Positions 43,429-51,823 of a stretch of DNA of 64,000 bases are shown here, piece by piece. The stretch spans positions 1-64,000 of the forward strand of contig JAXGXY010000001.1 of the NCBI GenBank assembly GCA_040772545.1, read 5' to 3'. The translations under genes were made by a program, and so were the position numbers. Origin of the DNA: UBA1431 sp002329665. GTDB taxonomy: Bacteria > Bacillota > Clostridia > Christensenellales > UBA1431. Under the pieces are notes generated by a model. That model had not been told where the DNA came from, did not search any database, and saw nothing but the letters and a program-made list of their open reading frames with translations. Numbering within the stretch: the stretch's first letter is position 1; each line of letters opens with the position of its first letter.

Positions 43429-43575
43429 ATGGGCGGATTTTTTGGTGGCAACAGTTCGTATGGCAACGGCGGCTGTTCGAGTATCCTTTGGATAATCATT
43501 CTGCTGTGCTGCTGCGGCGGCTTTGGCGGAGACGGCTGCGGTTGCGGCGGCGGTAGCAGCTGCGGCTGTGGGTGA
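43429..43575 (+). CDS. Cys/Gly-rich membrane microprotein
   Basis: A 48-residue protein: eight Cys and about eighteen Gly. A Gly-rich start is followed by a hydrophobic helix (ILWIIILLCCC, about 19-29) and a CGCGGGSSCGCG-type tail. AAAAGGAG lies 8 nt before ATG, so translation is likely. It resembles the short Gly/Cys-rich proteins seen in sporulating Firmicutes in composition only. A role in the envelope, virion or spore cannot be told from sequence. Confidence 0.65.
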   Translation: MGGFFGGNSSYGNGGCSSILWIIILLCCCGGFGGDGCGCGGGSSCGCG

Positions 43576-43646
43576 AAATTAAGTTTGCAGCTATCACCAT
43601 ACATCTACAGCGCACATAACATCAACTTTTTCTTATCAGGAGGATT

Positions 43647-43677
43647 AAAAGCCCTTGGCAATGCCCGGGGCTTTTTA
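43647..43677 (+). terminator. Terminator after the microprotein
   Basis: AAAAGCCC (43647-43654) pairs with GGGCTTTT (43668-43675), then T and A. It lies 72 nt after the stop. Confidence 0.6.
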
Positions 43678-43699
43678 CGTGCAGGAGGAGCAAGTATCC

Positions 43700-43816
43700 A
43701 TGAGGCATATTATCCGGTGGATCACGATGCCCAGGACGTGCAAAGAGTGCAGTCACTGGAGCAGTCTGCTTCTGCGTTGTACACTGTCCCGCTGCAAGTA
43801 CAGGGCGAGGCGTTAA
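43700..43816 (+). CDS. 38-residue basic Cys protein
   Basis: A small frame with GGAGGAG 9 nt before ATG. It has CKEC and two later Cys (LRC, SRC) among Arg residues, suggesting a small metal-binding or nucleic-acid-binding protein. It lies just before cos. No family is recognised. Confidence 0.45.
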   Translation: MRHIIRWITMPRTCKECSHWSSLLLRCTLSRCKYRARR

Positions 43817-43890
43817 ATCACCACATAACGGCGAATAACGAGAATAGCAATAATGTAAACCCCACATACGCGTAAAAATATATGCATTAC

Positions 43891-43940
43891 GGGTCCTTTC
43901 AGGGGCCCCGGGGGGTAGCGGGGCTGGCGAAGCCCGAAAC
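43891..43940 (+). other. cos packaging site, lambda type (cosQ and cosN)
   Basis: GGGTCCTTTC (43891-43900) equals lambda cosQ. After 19 nt, the same distance as in lambda, comes GGGGCTGGCGAAGCCC (43920-43935), which corresponds to lambda cosN (GGGGCGGCGACC). By analogy the 12-nt cohesive end would be 43921-43932. The site lies 69 bp before the terminase small-subunit gene, as expected. The lambda sequence is recalled from knowledge, not aligned by program. Confidence 0.75.
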
Positions 43941-44008
43941 TTGTCTAGCTGCCGAAAAATTTTTGAGGCTGCTTCCTTCCGTTTTTGGGGCCGGTCTAAG
44001 GTGGTCAC

Positions 44009-44554
44009 ATGGAGAGCAAAAAGCACAGATCGATCGACGGCGTCGTCGTGACGACGGGCGTGATGGCCAGCCTTTTGGGCGTAAGCGATCGCCGCATACG
44101 GCAGATGGTCGAGGAAGGCATTATCCCCCGGAAAGCCAACGGTGCCTTCGAGTTGGTGCCGGTCGTCAAGCAGTACATCCTCTACCTGAAGACGAAGAAC
44201 GACACGGCGAGGGACAGGGACGAGCCGGAGGTGCTCCGGGCGCGGGAGCAGGCGCGGCTGGAGAAAGCGAAGCGCGAGACCGCGGAACTGAAGCTCGCGA
44301 TCATGCGCGGCCAGTACCACCGCGCCGACGCGGTAAAAACCGTGATGACCGCTATGCTGGGCACTTTCAAGGGCCGGATACGGTCGCTGCCGGTGAAGAT
44401 AGCCGCCCAGATCAGGCCGGGGATGGGCATGGCGGAGACAGCGGGCCTTATCGGCAGGGAGATCGACGAGTGTCTCCTGGAACTCAGCGACTACGACCCG
44501 GGCGCTTTCAGCCCGGACGAGATCGAGGGGGAAGAAGGCGAAGACGAGAGCTGA
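44009..44554 (+). CDS. Terminase small subunit (Nu1-like)
   Basis: A 181-residue packaging protein. The N-terminal winged helix-turn-helix (about 12-50, VMASLLGVSDRRIRQMVEEGIIP) resembles lambda Nu1 and binds cosB. A coiled coil (about 70-110) and an acidic end follow. ATG at 44009 follows AAGGTGG. It directs the large subunit to the cos site upstream. Confidence 0.88.
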   Translation: MESKKHRSIDGVVVTTGVMASLLGVSDRRIRQMVEEGIIPRKANGAFELVPVVKQYILYLKTKNDTARDRDEPEVLRAREQARLEKAKRETAELKLAIMRGQYHRADAVKTVMTAMLGTFKGRIRSLPVKIAAQIRPGMGMAETAGLIGREIDECLLELSDYDPGAFSPDEIEGEEGEDES

Positions 44555-44559
44555 TTTGA

Positions 44560-46410
44560 ATGACCGACAGGAAGACTTGCGAGCTGTTCAGGGAGATCGC
44601 GCGCTCGATCGCGCCGCCTCCGAAGCTGACGGTCTCCGAGTGGGCGGACGCGTACAGGCGGCTGTCCACGGAGAGCTCGGCGGAGGCCGGGCAGTGGCGG
44701 ACGGACCGCGCGCCCTACCAGCGGGAGATCATGGACGCGGTCTCGGACCCTGCCGTAGAAACGGTAGTAATCATGTCCTCCGCGCAGGTGGGGAAAACGG
44801 AAATCATCCTGAACTCGATCGGGTACTTCATCGACTACGACCCGGCGCCGATTCTCATGATCATGCCGACGGACGACATGGCGCAGTCGCTCTCGAAGGA
44901 CAGGCTCCAGCCGATGCTGGAGACGTCGCCGACGCTGGCGTCGAAGACCGCCGAAGCGAAGTCGCGGGACACGGCCAACACCATCAAGCACAAAAAGTTT
45001 GCCGGCGGGCATATCACGCTGATCGGCGCGAACAGCCCGGCGCAGCTCGCGTCGCGGCCGATACGGATCGTTTTTGCCGATGAGATAGACAGGTTCCCCG
45101 TTACCGCGGGCAGGGAAGGGGACCCGCTCTCGCTCGCGATCAAGCGCACGACGACGTTCTGGAACCGCAAGCACGTGTTCACGAGCACGCCCACGATCAA
45201 GGACGCGAGCCCGATCGAACGGGAATACAACTCGAGCACCATGGAAGAGTGGACGCTCCCCTGCCCGGAATGCGGGACGTACCAGCCGCTGCTGTGGGAG
45301 AACGTGAAATTCGAGCGCGACGACGAGAAAAGGGTCACGTCGGTGGGCATGGTCTGCACGTACTGCGGCGCTTTGTCGGACGAAATCGCCTGGAAATCGG
45401 GGACGGGGAAATGGCGGGCGGAGCACCCGGAGCGGCAGAGCAAACGGGGGTTCCACCTCAACGAACTCGCCTCGCCCTGGAAACCGTGGAAAAGGTTCGT
45501 CGAGGACTTCCTGGAAGCGAAGAAGAACCCGGAGACCCTGAAAACCTGGGTGAACACCTCGCTGGGGAACCCCTGGGAAGAGTTCGGGGAGCTGGACGCC
45601 GGCGAACTGATCGCAAAACGGCGAAAGATGTACAACTGCGAGGTCCCGGACGAGGCGCTTTGCCTGACCTGCGGCGTGGACGTCCAGGACAACCGCCTCG
45701 AGTACGAGGTCGTGGGCTGGGGCCTAGGGCACAGGAGCTGGGGGATCCGCTACGGCGTGATCATGGGCGACCCGGGGCAGGACTTCGTGTGGGAACAGCT
45801 CGACGCTGTGCTAACGAGGAAATACACAAGGCGGGACGGGCAGCAGCTGGAAATCATGAGCGCCTGTGTGGACTCGGGCGGCCACTACACCACGGAGGTG
45901 TACCGGTACTGCCGGGCGCGGGAAACGCGCCGGGTGTGGGCGATCAAAGGGCAGGGCGGCAGCGGCGTACCGTTCATCCAGAGGCCGAAGCACCGGAACG
46001 CGGCGGGGGTCTGGCTGTTCAACATCGGCGTCGACGTGGGGAAGGACACGGTCACGAGCCGGCTGAAGGTGGAGTTCGAGGGCGACCCCGGGTACTGCAG
46101 CTTCCCGATGGAAGCTGAGCGCGGGTACGACGCGGACTACTTCGACGGCCTGACATCGGAGCGCCGCGTGACCCGGCACAACAAGGGACAGGCCGTCATC
46201 CGGTGGGAAAAACGCACGTCCGGCGCACGGAACGAGCCGTTCGACATCCGAAACTACGCCACGGCGGCGCTCGATATCCTCAACCCGGCGCTCGAAATGC
46301 TGGACAAACGTCTGAACGGAGACCGGAATCAGGGAGCAAAACCCGGCCTAGCCGGGGCGAACCCGGCGTTAAAACGCCGCGGGAACATCTCAAAAGGGGT
46401 GGTTTTGTAG
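44560..46410 (+). CDS. Terminase large subunit, GpA family
   Basis: A 616-residue packaging ATPase and nuclease like lambda gpA. The ATPase N-terminal domain has SSAQVGKTE (Walker A) and VFADEIDRFP (Walker B). The C-terminal nuclease domain follows, with LTCGVDVQDNRLEYEVVGWG carrying acidic residues. It cuts cos and pumps DNA into the prohead. It begins 5 nt after the small-subunit stop. Confidence 0.93.
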   Translation: MTDRKTCELFREIARSIAPPPKLTVSEWADAYRRLSTESSAEAGQWRTDRAPYQREIMDAVSDPAVETVVIMSSAQVGKTEIILNSIGYFIDYDPAPILMIMPTDDMAQSLSKDRLQPMLETSPTLASKTAEAKSRDTANTIKHKKFAGGHITLIGANSPAQLASRPIRIVFADEIDRFPVTAGREGDPLSLAIKRTTTFWNRKHVFTSTPTIKDASPIEREYNSSTMEEWTLPCPECGTYQPLLWENVKFERDDEKRVTSVGMVCTYCGALSDEIAWKSGTGKWRAEHPERQSKRGFHLNELASPWKPWKRFVEDFLEAKKNPETLKTWVNTSLGNPWEEFGELDAGELIAKRRKMYNCEVPDEALCLTCGVDVQDNRLEYEVVGWGLGHRSWGIRYGVIMGDPGQDFVWEQLDAVLTRKYTRRDGQQLEIMSACVDSGGHYTTEVYRYCRARETRRVWAIKGQGGSGVPFIQRPKHRNAAGVWLFNIGVDVGKDTVTSRLKVEFEGDPGYCSFPMEAERGYDADYFDGLTSERRVTRHNKGQAVIRWEKRTSGARNEPFDIRNYATAALDILNPALEMLDKRLNGDRNQGAKPGLAGANPALKRRGNISKGVVL

Positions 46411-46441
46411 TGGAAAACCGGGGAAAAGCAGGTGAAAGACC

Positions 46442-46681
46442 GTGACGAACATACGTTCGGAGGCGCTGAAAACGCGCCTTCAGCAGTATCTGGACTGCGA
46501 AACGGCCATACTGAGCGGCGCGCAGAGCTACGCGATCGGGAGCCGCAACCTTACGCGGGCGAACCTTCGGGAGATCGCGGCGATGATCAGGTACCTCGAG
46601 GCGGAAATCGCCAAAGAAGAAGCCGCCGCGGCCGGCAGGGGCAGGAACGCCTGCGCCGGCGTGATCCCCCGCGATCTTTGA
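46442..46681 (+). CDS. gpW-like head-tail joining protein
   Basis: A 79-residue small helical protein between terminase and portal, in the position of lambda gpW. The sequence (LQQYLDCETAILSGAQSYAIGSRNLTRANLREIAAMIRYLEAEI) resembles gpW/DUF6148-type proteins that close the head after packaging. GTG at 46442. Identity rests on size, pattern and order. Confidence 0.72.
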   Translation: MTNIRSEALKTRLQQYLDCETAILSGAQSYAIGSRNLTRANLREIAAMIRYLEAEIAKEEAAAAGRGRNACAGVIPRDL

Positions 46682-46695
46682 GGCGGTGAGCGGTT

Positions 46696-48306
46696 ATGAA
46701 CGTGTTTGACCGTCTGGCGATGATCATCAACCCGGAGAAAGGGCTGCGCCGGCTCGCCGCGAGGAAGATTGTCCGGGTGATGAACACCGGCTACGGCGAC
46801 GGCGGCGCGTCGACGGCAAAAAAGTCCATGCGCGGGTGGACGGCGCGGAGCATCTCGCCGGAAGAGGACATCGACGCGAACCTGCACACTCTCCGCGGCA
46901 GGTGCCGGGACCTCGACATGAACGCCCCGCTGGGCAGGGCGGCGCTCAGGACCACCAGAACGAACGTGATCGGCTCCGGCCTGCGGCTGAAGTCCCGCAT
47001 CGACGCGGCGTTCCTGGGCCTTACGGAAGAGGAAGCGGACGCGTGGGAGCAGAACACGGAACGCGAGTTCGACCTCTGGGCGCGGTCGCTCCACTGCGAC
47101 GCGCTGAAGATGAACAACTTCTACGAACTCCAGCAGATCGCGCAGCTCGGCTGGATCATGAACGGCGACGCGTTCGTCCTGCTCAAGTTTGGGGACGTAA
47201 AGCCGTACATGCCCTACGGACTGCGGTTGCACCTGATTGAGGGAGACAGGGTCTGCAACCCGAACGTTTATGGTTCGCCTGTTGCGAGCGGCGTACTTTC
47301 GGTGGAAACGCGGAACCCGGACAACGGCAACCTGATCGTATCGGGTGTGGAGATCGACGGCAGCGGAGCGGCCGTCGCGTACCACGTCGCGTCGAAGTAC
47401 CCGTACTCGTACACGAGACTGGACACGCCGCTCACGTGGACGCGGGTGCCCGCCTTCGGGGAACGGACCGGGCGCCCGAACATCCTGCACCTGATGGACT
47501 GCGAGCGGGCAGAGCAGCGCCGGGGCGTCCCGATGCTGGCGCCGGTGGTAGAGCAGCTGAAACAGGTGAGCAGGTATTCGGAGGCCGAACTGATGGCGGC
47601 GGTCGTGTCCTCGATGTTCACCGTGTTCATCAAGACGGCGTCGCCGGCGGAAATGCCGCTTGGCAGCGCGATCCCGGTGGAACAGCAGGTGGCCCCGGAA
47701 GACCCCGCGGCGTACGAGATGGGCAGCGGCGCGATCAACGTACTGGGCCCGGACGAATCGATCGAGGTAGCGAACCCGCAGAGACCGAACACGGCGTTCG
47801 ACGGGTTCGTCAACGCGCTCTGCCGGCAGATCGGCGCGGCGCTGGAGATACCGCAGGAACTCCTCCAGAAGAGCTTCCAGTCGAGCTACTCGGCGTCGAG
47901 GGCGGCGCTGCTCGAAGCCTGGAAGATGTTTCGGATGCGAAGGACGTGGTTCGCAAACGATTTCTGTCAGCCGGTCTACGAGGAATGGCTGGCGGAGGCG
48001 ATAGCCCGAGGGCGGATAACCGCTCCCGGGTTTTTTGACGACGCGGCAAAACGGAGCGCGTGGTCCGCGGCGGAATGGAACGGGCCAGCCCCCGGACAGG
48101 TCGACCCGCTGAAGGAAGCCAACGCCGCGGTCGTGCGTATCAACAACGGTCTCAGCACGCGCGAGCGCGAGACGATGGAACTCACCGGCGGCGATTTTGA
48201 CCGAAACGTCACGCAGCTGAAGCGCGAACAGCAAATCATGCAGGAGGTGCAAGGCGATGGGCAGCTTATCCCGGACAGACCCGAACCGTTTGACCCGGAC
48301 GAATAG
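46696..48306 (+). CDS. Phage portal protein, lambda gpB family
   Basis: A 536-residue portal of the lambda family. Conserved blocks include RGWTARSISPEEDIDANL, RTNVIGSGLRLKSRID and NDFCQPVYEEWLAEAIARGRI. It forms the twelve-subunit DNA entry ring. The protease gene starts inside its last 50 bases in another frame, as in many lambda-like head modules. Confidence 0.92.
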   Translation: MNVFDRLAMIINPEKGLRRLAARKIVRVMNTGYGDGGASTAKKSMRGWTARSISPEEDIDANLHTLRGRCRDLDMNAPLGRAALRTTRTNVIGSGLRLKSRIDAAFLGLTEEEADAWEQNTEREFDLWARSLHCDALKMNNFYELQQIAQLGWIMNGDAFVLLKFGDVKPYMPYGLRLHLIEGDRVCNPNVYGSPVASGVLSVETRNPDNGNLIVSGVEIDGSGAAVAYHVASKYPYSYTRLDTPLTWTRVPAFGERTGRPNILHLMDCERAEQRRGVPMLAPVVEQLKQVSRYSEAELMAAVVSSMFTVFIKTASPAEMPLGSAIPVEQQVAPEDPAAYEMGSGAINVLGPDESIEVANPQRPNTAFDGFVNALCRQIGAALEIPQELLQKSFQSSYSASRAALLEAWKMFRMRRTWFANDFCQPVYEEWLAEAIARGRITAPGFFDDAAKRSAWSAAEWNGPAPGQVDPLKEANAAVVRINNGLSTRERETMELTGGDFDRNVTQLKREQQIMQEVQGDGQLIPDRPEPFDPDE

Positions 48307-49384
48307 GTTCTGGGATTTCGTGGACGACGGCGGCGACGAAGCGGAACTGCTCCTTTACGGCGTTCTGGCCAGCGAAAAGACGTGGTGGAGCGGGGAAGAC
48401 GCCGTCACCCCCCGACAGTTCCTCGACGAACTGAAGGGGCTGGGGGAGAAACGCCGGATCACGGTCCGGATAAACAGCAGCGGCGGAGACGTGTTCGCGG
48501 CCAGCGCCATCCACACGGCGCTCAGGGAGCATGCGGCCGAGATCGTCGTGAAGGTGGACGGGATCGCGGCCAGCGCGGCGACGGTCGTGGTGATGGCCGG
48601 GGACAGGGTCATGATCCCCGCCAGCGCGTACATGATGATCCACAACCCCATGAGCGTTTTGCTCGGGATGTTCGGCGCCGCCGAGCTGAAGAAGATGGCG
48701 GGGGACCTTGACGTGATAAAGGACGGGATGATCAGCGCGTACGCGGCCAGGACAGGGAAGGACAGAAAGGCCATTTCAAAGCTCATGGACGCGGAAACGT
48801 GGCTGACGGGCGAAGAAGCGGTCCGTGAAGGTTTCGCGGACGAGACGATGTTCGGCGAACAGGCGCCGGCGGCGGTCCTGAACGGGAACATGCTGATCGT
48901 CAACTCAATCGCGCACGACCTCTCGCGCTACAAAAACAGGCCGGCGCTGCAGGCGGGGAACGAGCCGGCCGCGCCTGCCGCTGCGGATAAAGAGAAAAAC
49001 ACAGAGTCGGAGGTAGAAACGATGGAACTGAAAAATGCTGAGGACCTGAGGTCGCAGGCCCCGGCCGTCTACGACGAAGTTTTCAACGCGGGCGTGGCGG
49101 CGGAAAGAGCGAGGCTGAAGGCGATCGAGGAGCTGGAGGGCAGCATAGACGCGGACTTCTTCAAAAAGGCGAAATACGAGGACGGTATGACCGCGGAGAA
49201 GCTTGCCTTCAGCGCCATGAAAGAAGGCAGGACGGTCACCGCGGCGTATCTGGACAGCGTCGCAAAGGACGCGCAGAAGGCGAACGAGGTGCCGGGCGCC
49301 GCGGCGCCCGGCGCGGACGGCGAACTGGCGGCCGTGCAGGCCCACGTCAAAGAAGTAGCCGAGAAAGCGGCTAAAGGGAGGTAA
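48257..49384 (+). CDS. Head maturation protease, ClpP family, with C-terminal scaffold region
   Basis: A 375-residue protein like lambda gpC. The ClpP-type domain (about 20-215) has the oxyanion block INSSGGDVFAAS, the nucleophile Ser in VDGIAASAATVVVMAG, His in MMIHNPMS and Asp in the LDVIKD region. From about residue 256 the sequence is helical and Ala/Glu/Lys-rich, as in scaffold proteins. ATG follows GGAGG by 9 nt. A separate internal start for the scaffold part is listed apart. Confidence 0.9.
   Translation: MGSLSRTDPNRLTRTNRFWDFVDDGGDEAELLLYGVLASEKTWWSGEDAVTPRQFLDELKGLGEKRRITVRINSSGGDVFAASAIHTALREHAAEIVVKVDGIAASAATVVVMAGDRVMIPASAYMMIHNPMSVLLGMFGAAELKKMAGDLDVIKDGMISAYAARTGKDRKAISKLMDAETWLTGEEAVREGFADETMFGEQAPAAVLNGNMLIVNSIAHDLSRYKNRPALQAGNEPAAPAAADKEKNTESEVETMELKNAEDLRSQAPAVYDEVFNAGVAAERARLKAIEELEGSIDADFFKKAKYEDGMTAEKLAFSAMKEGRTVTAAYLDSVAKDAQKANEVPGAAAPGADGELAAVQAHVKEVAEKAAKGR
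49022..49384 (+). CDS. Nested scaffold protein (in-frame internal start, Nu3-like)
   Basis: GGAGG (49009-49013) lies 8 nt before an ATG at 49022 that is exactly in frame with the protease gene (codon 256). This would make a 120-residue protein equal to the protease's C-terminal region, as lambda Nu3 is nested in gene C. The helical, charged composition suits an assembly scaffold. Confidence 0.7.
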   Translation: MELKNAEDLRSQAPAVYDEVFNAGVAAERARLKAIEELEGSIDADFFKKAKYEDGMTAEKLAFSAMKEGRTVTAAYLDSVAKDAQKANEVPGAAAPGADGELAAVQAHVKEVAEKAAKGR

Positions 49385-49389
49385 CGACA

Positions 49390-49782
49390 GTGAGCGAGAT
49401 TCTGAACTACGACAACCTGGTCGCGGGGGCTTTCCCCATCATTACCGACGCGGTCGTCCTCGGCGCGTCGCAGACCGTAGCGCGCGGGGACCTGCTCCGG
49501 CTCGCTATGACGCCGGCTGCCGACACGGGCGACGGCTCGGTCGCAGTGATCCCCGGCGAGAACTGGGTCAGGGCGGACGCCGCGGCGGACATCTTTTCTG
49601 TTTACGCCATCGCGGCGGAGGCAAAAACGACGGGCGCGGCAGAGACCGCGACTATCCTCGTCTACAGGACAGGCGAGTTCAACGAGAACAGGGTGGGCCT
49701 GGGCGGCGAATCTACGCCGGACCAGAACAGGGACGTCCTTGCGTGTAAGGGCATCTTCCTGAAGAAATCGCAGAAAGCGTAG
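49390..49782 (+). CDS. Head decoration protein, lambda gpD-like
   Basis: A 130-residue protein similar in size and order to lambda gpD, which caps capsid trimers. Strand-rich, with VARGDLLRLA near residue 30 and VYAIAAEAKTTGAAETATILVYRTGEFNENRV in the second half, a pattern typical of HDPD proteins. GTG at 49390, 5 nt after the protease stop. Confidence 0.8.
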   Translation: MSEILNYDNLVAGAFPIITDAVVLGASQTVARGDLLRLAMTPAADTGDGSVAVIPGENWVRADAAADIFSVYAIAAEAKTTGAAETATILVYRTGEFNENRVGLGGESTPDQNRDVLACKGIFLKKSQKA

Positions 49783-49795
49783 GAGGTAGGGAAAC

Positions 49796-50857
49796 ATGGC
49801 AATCAGCATATTTGATCCGAGGGTGATGGATCAAATGGTCCGGGTGATGCCGTCCACGGGCGGTTTCTTCCGGGACACGTTTTTCAAGCGCCGCGTCCCC
49901 GTTACCGGTACGAAGATCGACGTGGACTTCTACAAGGGCAAACGGCGCATCGCGCCGTTCATCAACCCGAGGGGCGCGGGGAAATCCGTGGAGAAGATCG
50001 GTTACAAGACCGATACGTTCGAAACCCCGGTGCTCCGGCCCCTCGACATACTCACGATCGAGGACCTGTCGGTCAGGGCGCCCGGGGAGAACGTCTACGG
50101 CGGGCTGACCCGGGAAGATAGGGCGATCCAGATCATGACCGATAAGCTCCTCGAGTTCAACGACCAGATCATCCGCCGTGAGGAGTGGATGTGCTCGCGG
50201 GCCATGCTCACGGGCAGGATCCCGGTGGTGGGCGAGGGCGTGAACTACGAGATCGATTTCTCCTTTACGAACACGGATGCCCTCGAGGGCGCGGCGCTCT
50301 GGAGCGCGGAGACGTCCAAGCCCCTCGACGACCTCGAAAGATGGATACTGGCCTGTAAGCAGAACGGGTACCGTACGCCCAACGTCTGCCTGATGGCGCG
50401 CGATGCGTACAGCGCGTTCATTAACCACGCCAAAGTGCAGAAACTGCTCGACATCCTCAACATGAACCTCGCCGTGATCGAGCCCAGGATGCTCTCGGAG
50501 AACGTGACCTACGGCGGCACGATCCCCCAGTGGAACCTGTCGATCTACATCTACGACGAGTGGTTCCTTGACGACTGGACGGATCCGGCGAATCCGGCCG
50601 AGGAACCGATCGTGCCTTCCGGCACGGTGCTGCTCGGGTCGACCAACATGCGGGCGGACATCTACTACGGCGAGATAACCATCGCGGATCCCGCGTCGGC
50701 TTCCGGGTTCAGGTCGGTAATCGGAGAAAAGGTTGCGGATTCGTGGATCGAGAAGAACCCGGACCGCAGGATGCTTTCGCTCGAGTCCAGGCCCCTGCCC
50801 GTGCCGCACGAAGTGGACAGCTGGTTCGTGGCCACCGTGCTCGACGAAGCGGCATAA
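49796..50857 (+). CDS. Major capsid protein, gpE family
   Basis: A 353-residue capsid protein of the lambda gpE type (HK97 fold). Typical stretches are TGGFFRDTFFKRRVPVTGTKIDVDFYKG and FLDDWTDPANPAEEPIVPSGTVLLGSTN with the C-terminal DRRMLSLESRPLPVPHEVDSWFVATVL. It is the main building block of the head. ATG at 49796 follows AGGAGG. Confidence 0.92.
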   Translation: MAISIFDPRVMDQMVRVMPSTGGFFRDTFFKRRVPVTGTKIDVDFYKGKRRIAPFINPRGAGKSVEKIGYKTDTFETPVLRPLDILTIEDLSVRAPGENVYGGLTREDRAIQIMTDKLLEFNDQIIRREEWMCSRAMLTGRIPVVGEGVNYEIDFSFTNTDALEGAALWSAETSKPLDDLERWILACKQNGYRTPNVCLMARDAYSAFINHAKVQKLLDILNMNLAVIEPRMLSENVTYGGTIPQWNLSIYIYDEWFLDDWTDPANPAEEPIVPSGTVLLGSTNMRADIYYGEITIADPASASGFRSVIGEKVADSWIEKNPDRRMLSLESRPLPVPHEVDSWFVATVLDEAA

Positions 50858-50873
50858 CGACGAGATCAGGTGA

Positions 50874-50897
50874 AAGGCGGCTTACGGGAGCCGCCTT
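50874..50897 (+). terminator. Hairpin after the capsid gene
   Basis: AAGGCGGCT (50874-50882) and AGCCGCCTT (50889-50897) form a perfect 9-bp stem 17 nt after the capsid stop. T residues are few, so it may reduce rather than stop transcription into the neck genes, keeping capsid levels high. Confidence 0.55.
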
Positions 50898-50921
50898 CCG
50901 GCTGTCAGGGGGTGTGAAGCG

Positions 50922-51248
50922 TTGGGGTTCAAGGACACTGTCAGGAGGGACGCGGCCGGCGTTTTCTTTAACGAAAACGAGTTCGCCGGGCGCAACAGCG
51001 GCGACCCGCACACCTGGGACGGCGAAGAGATCCCTGCGGTGCTGGATTCCAACGTCGTGCGCACGAGCAACAGTACGGAGTACCCGGCGTTCCCGTCGGG
51101 CACTCTGACGGTTTACGTGCCTGTAGGCGCGATCCCGAGGCCGAAAGAGGGCACGCCGCACCGGTTCGACGGCGCGCTGTTCACTGTCTGGGACGTGCGG
51201 GAAGACATGGGCGTGTATGTGATCACACTGATTGCGGGGAGCCCGTGA
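50922..51248 (+). CDS. Head-tail connector / neck protein
   Basis: A 108-residue protein, strand-rich (NEFAGRNSGDPHTWDGEEIPAVLD, SGTLTVYVPVGAIPRPKEGTPHRFDG). Lambda gpFII and related neck proteins have this size and position. TTG at 50922 after GGGGG. It overlaps the next gene. The exact family is not certain. Confidence 0.6.
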   Translation: MGFKDTVRRDAAGVFFNENEFAGRNSGDPHTWDGEEIPAVLDSNVVRTSNSTEYPAFPSGTLTVYVPVGAIPRPKEGTPHRFDGALFTVWDVREDMGVYVITLIAGSP

Positions 51249-51823
51249 TGCTGAACGTGGACATAAGGCTGGACCCCGGGTTCCAGAAGAGCATGAAGAA
51301 GTTCATGACGAAGAAGCAGTACGAGAGCGCAATCAAACGGTCGGTGTCGCGGGCCGTGTCCTCGGCGTACACGGCGGGGAACCGGGCCATCACGTCGCAG
51401 TACAGGATCAAAATGGGGGACGTGCGCAGCCTGTCCGAGAAACAGCCGCAGAAAGGGCTTATCCGTTACGGCGGCGGTGTGAAAGGCAGGATGCTCACGA
51501 CCACGCACTTTCGTGTGTCGCCGAAGGGCGCGACGAGCCAGAAAGGCGTGCCGGTGTCCCGCAGGCGCAGGTACACGCTGACCATCAGGAACAAGAAACC
51601 GACGCGCTGGTTCATGCTGCCGGGACGGCCGGCGGGCATGCTCTGGGAGCGCACCGGACGCGGGCCGAAGGCCGTGCGCCCCGTCAAGGCGGTGTCCATC
51701 GCGCAGATGGCCAACAAGAAGGTACAGCAGACGGTACAGAAAACGATGCAGACCGAGTACGATAAGCGGTTCCGGCACGAGGTCGAGCAGATCATCAAGC
51801 GCGCAGGAGGCAAACTGAAATGA
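51248..51823 (+). CDS. Minor tail protein, gpZ-like
   Basis: A 191-residue very basic protein (SVSRAVSSAYTAGNRAITSQYRIKMGDVRS, SRRRRYTLTIRNKKPTRWF), like the prophage minor tail protein Z family that helps complete tails. The ATG at 51248 overlaps the preceding TGA; a GTG one codon earlier is possible. Its stop overlaps the next ATG. Confidence 0.7.
   Translation: MLNVDIRLDPGFQKSMKKFMTKKQYESAIKRSVSRAVSSAYTAGNRAITSQYRIKMGDVRSLSEKQPQKGLIRYGGGVKGRMLTTTHFRVSPKGATSQKGVPVSRRRRYTLTIRNKKPTRWFMLPGRPAGMLWERTGRGPKAVRPVKAVSIAQMANKKVQQTVQKTMQTEYDKRFRHEVEQIIKRAGGKLK

Noticed and set aside
43585..43875. 96-codon plus-strand frame between the microprotein and cos
   Set aside because: It runs through a terminator hairpin, lacks a ribosome site, and overlaps a smaller frame (43700-43816) that has one.
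48257..48306. Frameshift or sequencing error at the portal/protease overlap
   Set aside because: Both products are complete and have normal ends. A 50-base out-of-frame overlap with its own GGAGG is usual in lambda-like head modules.
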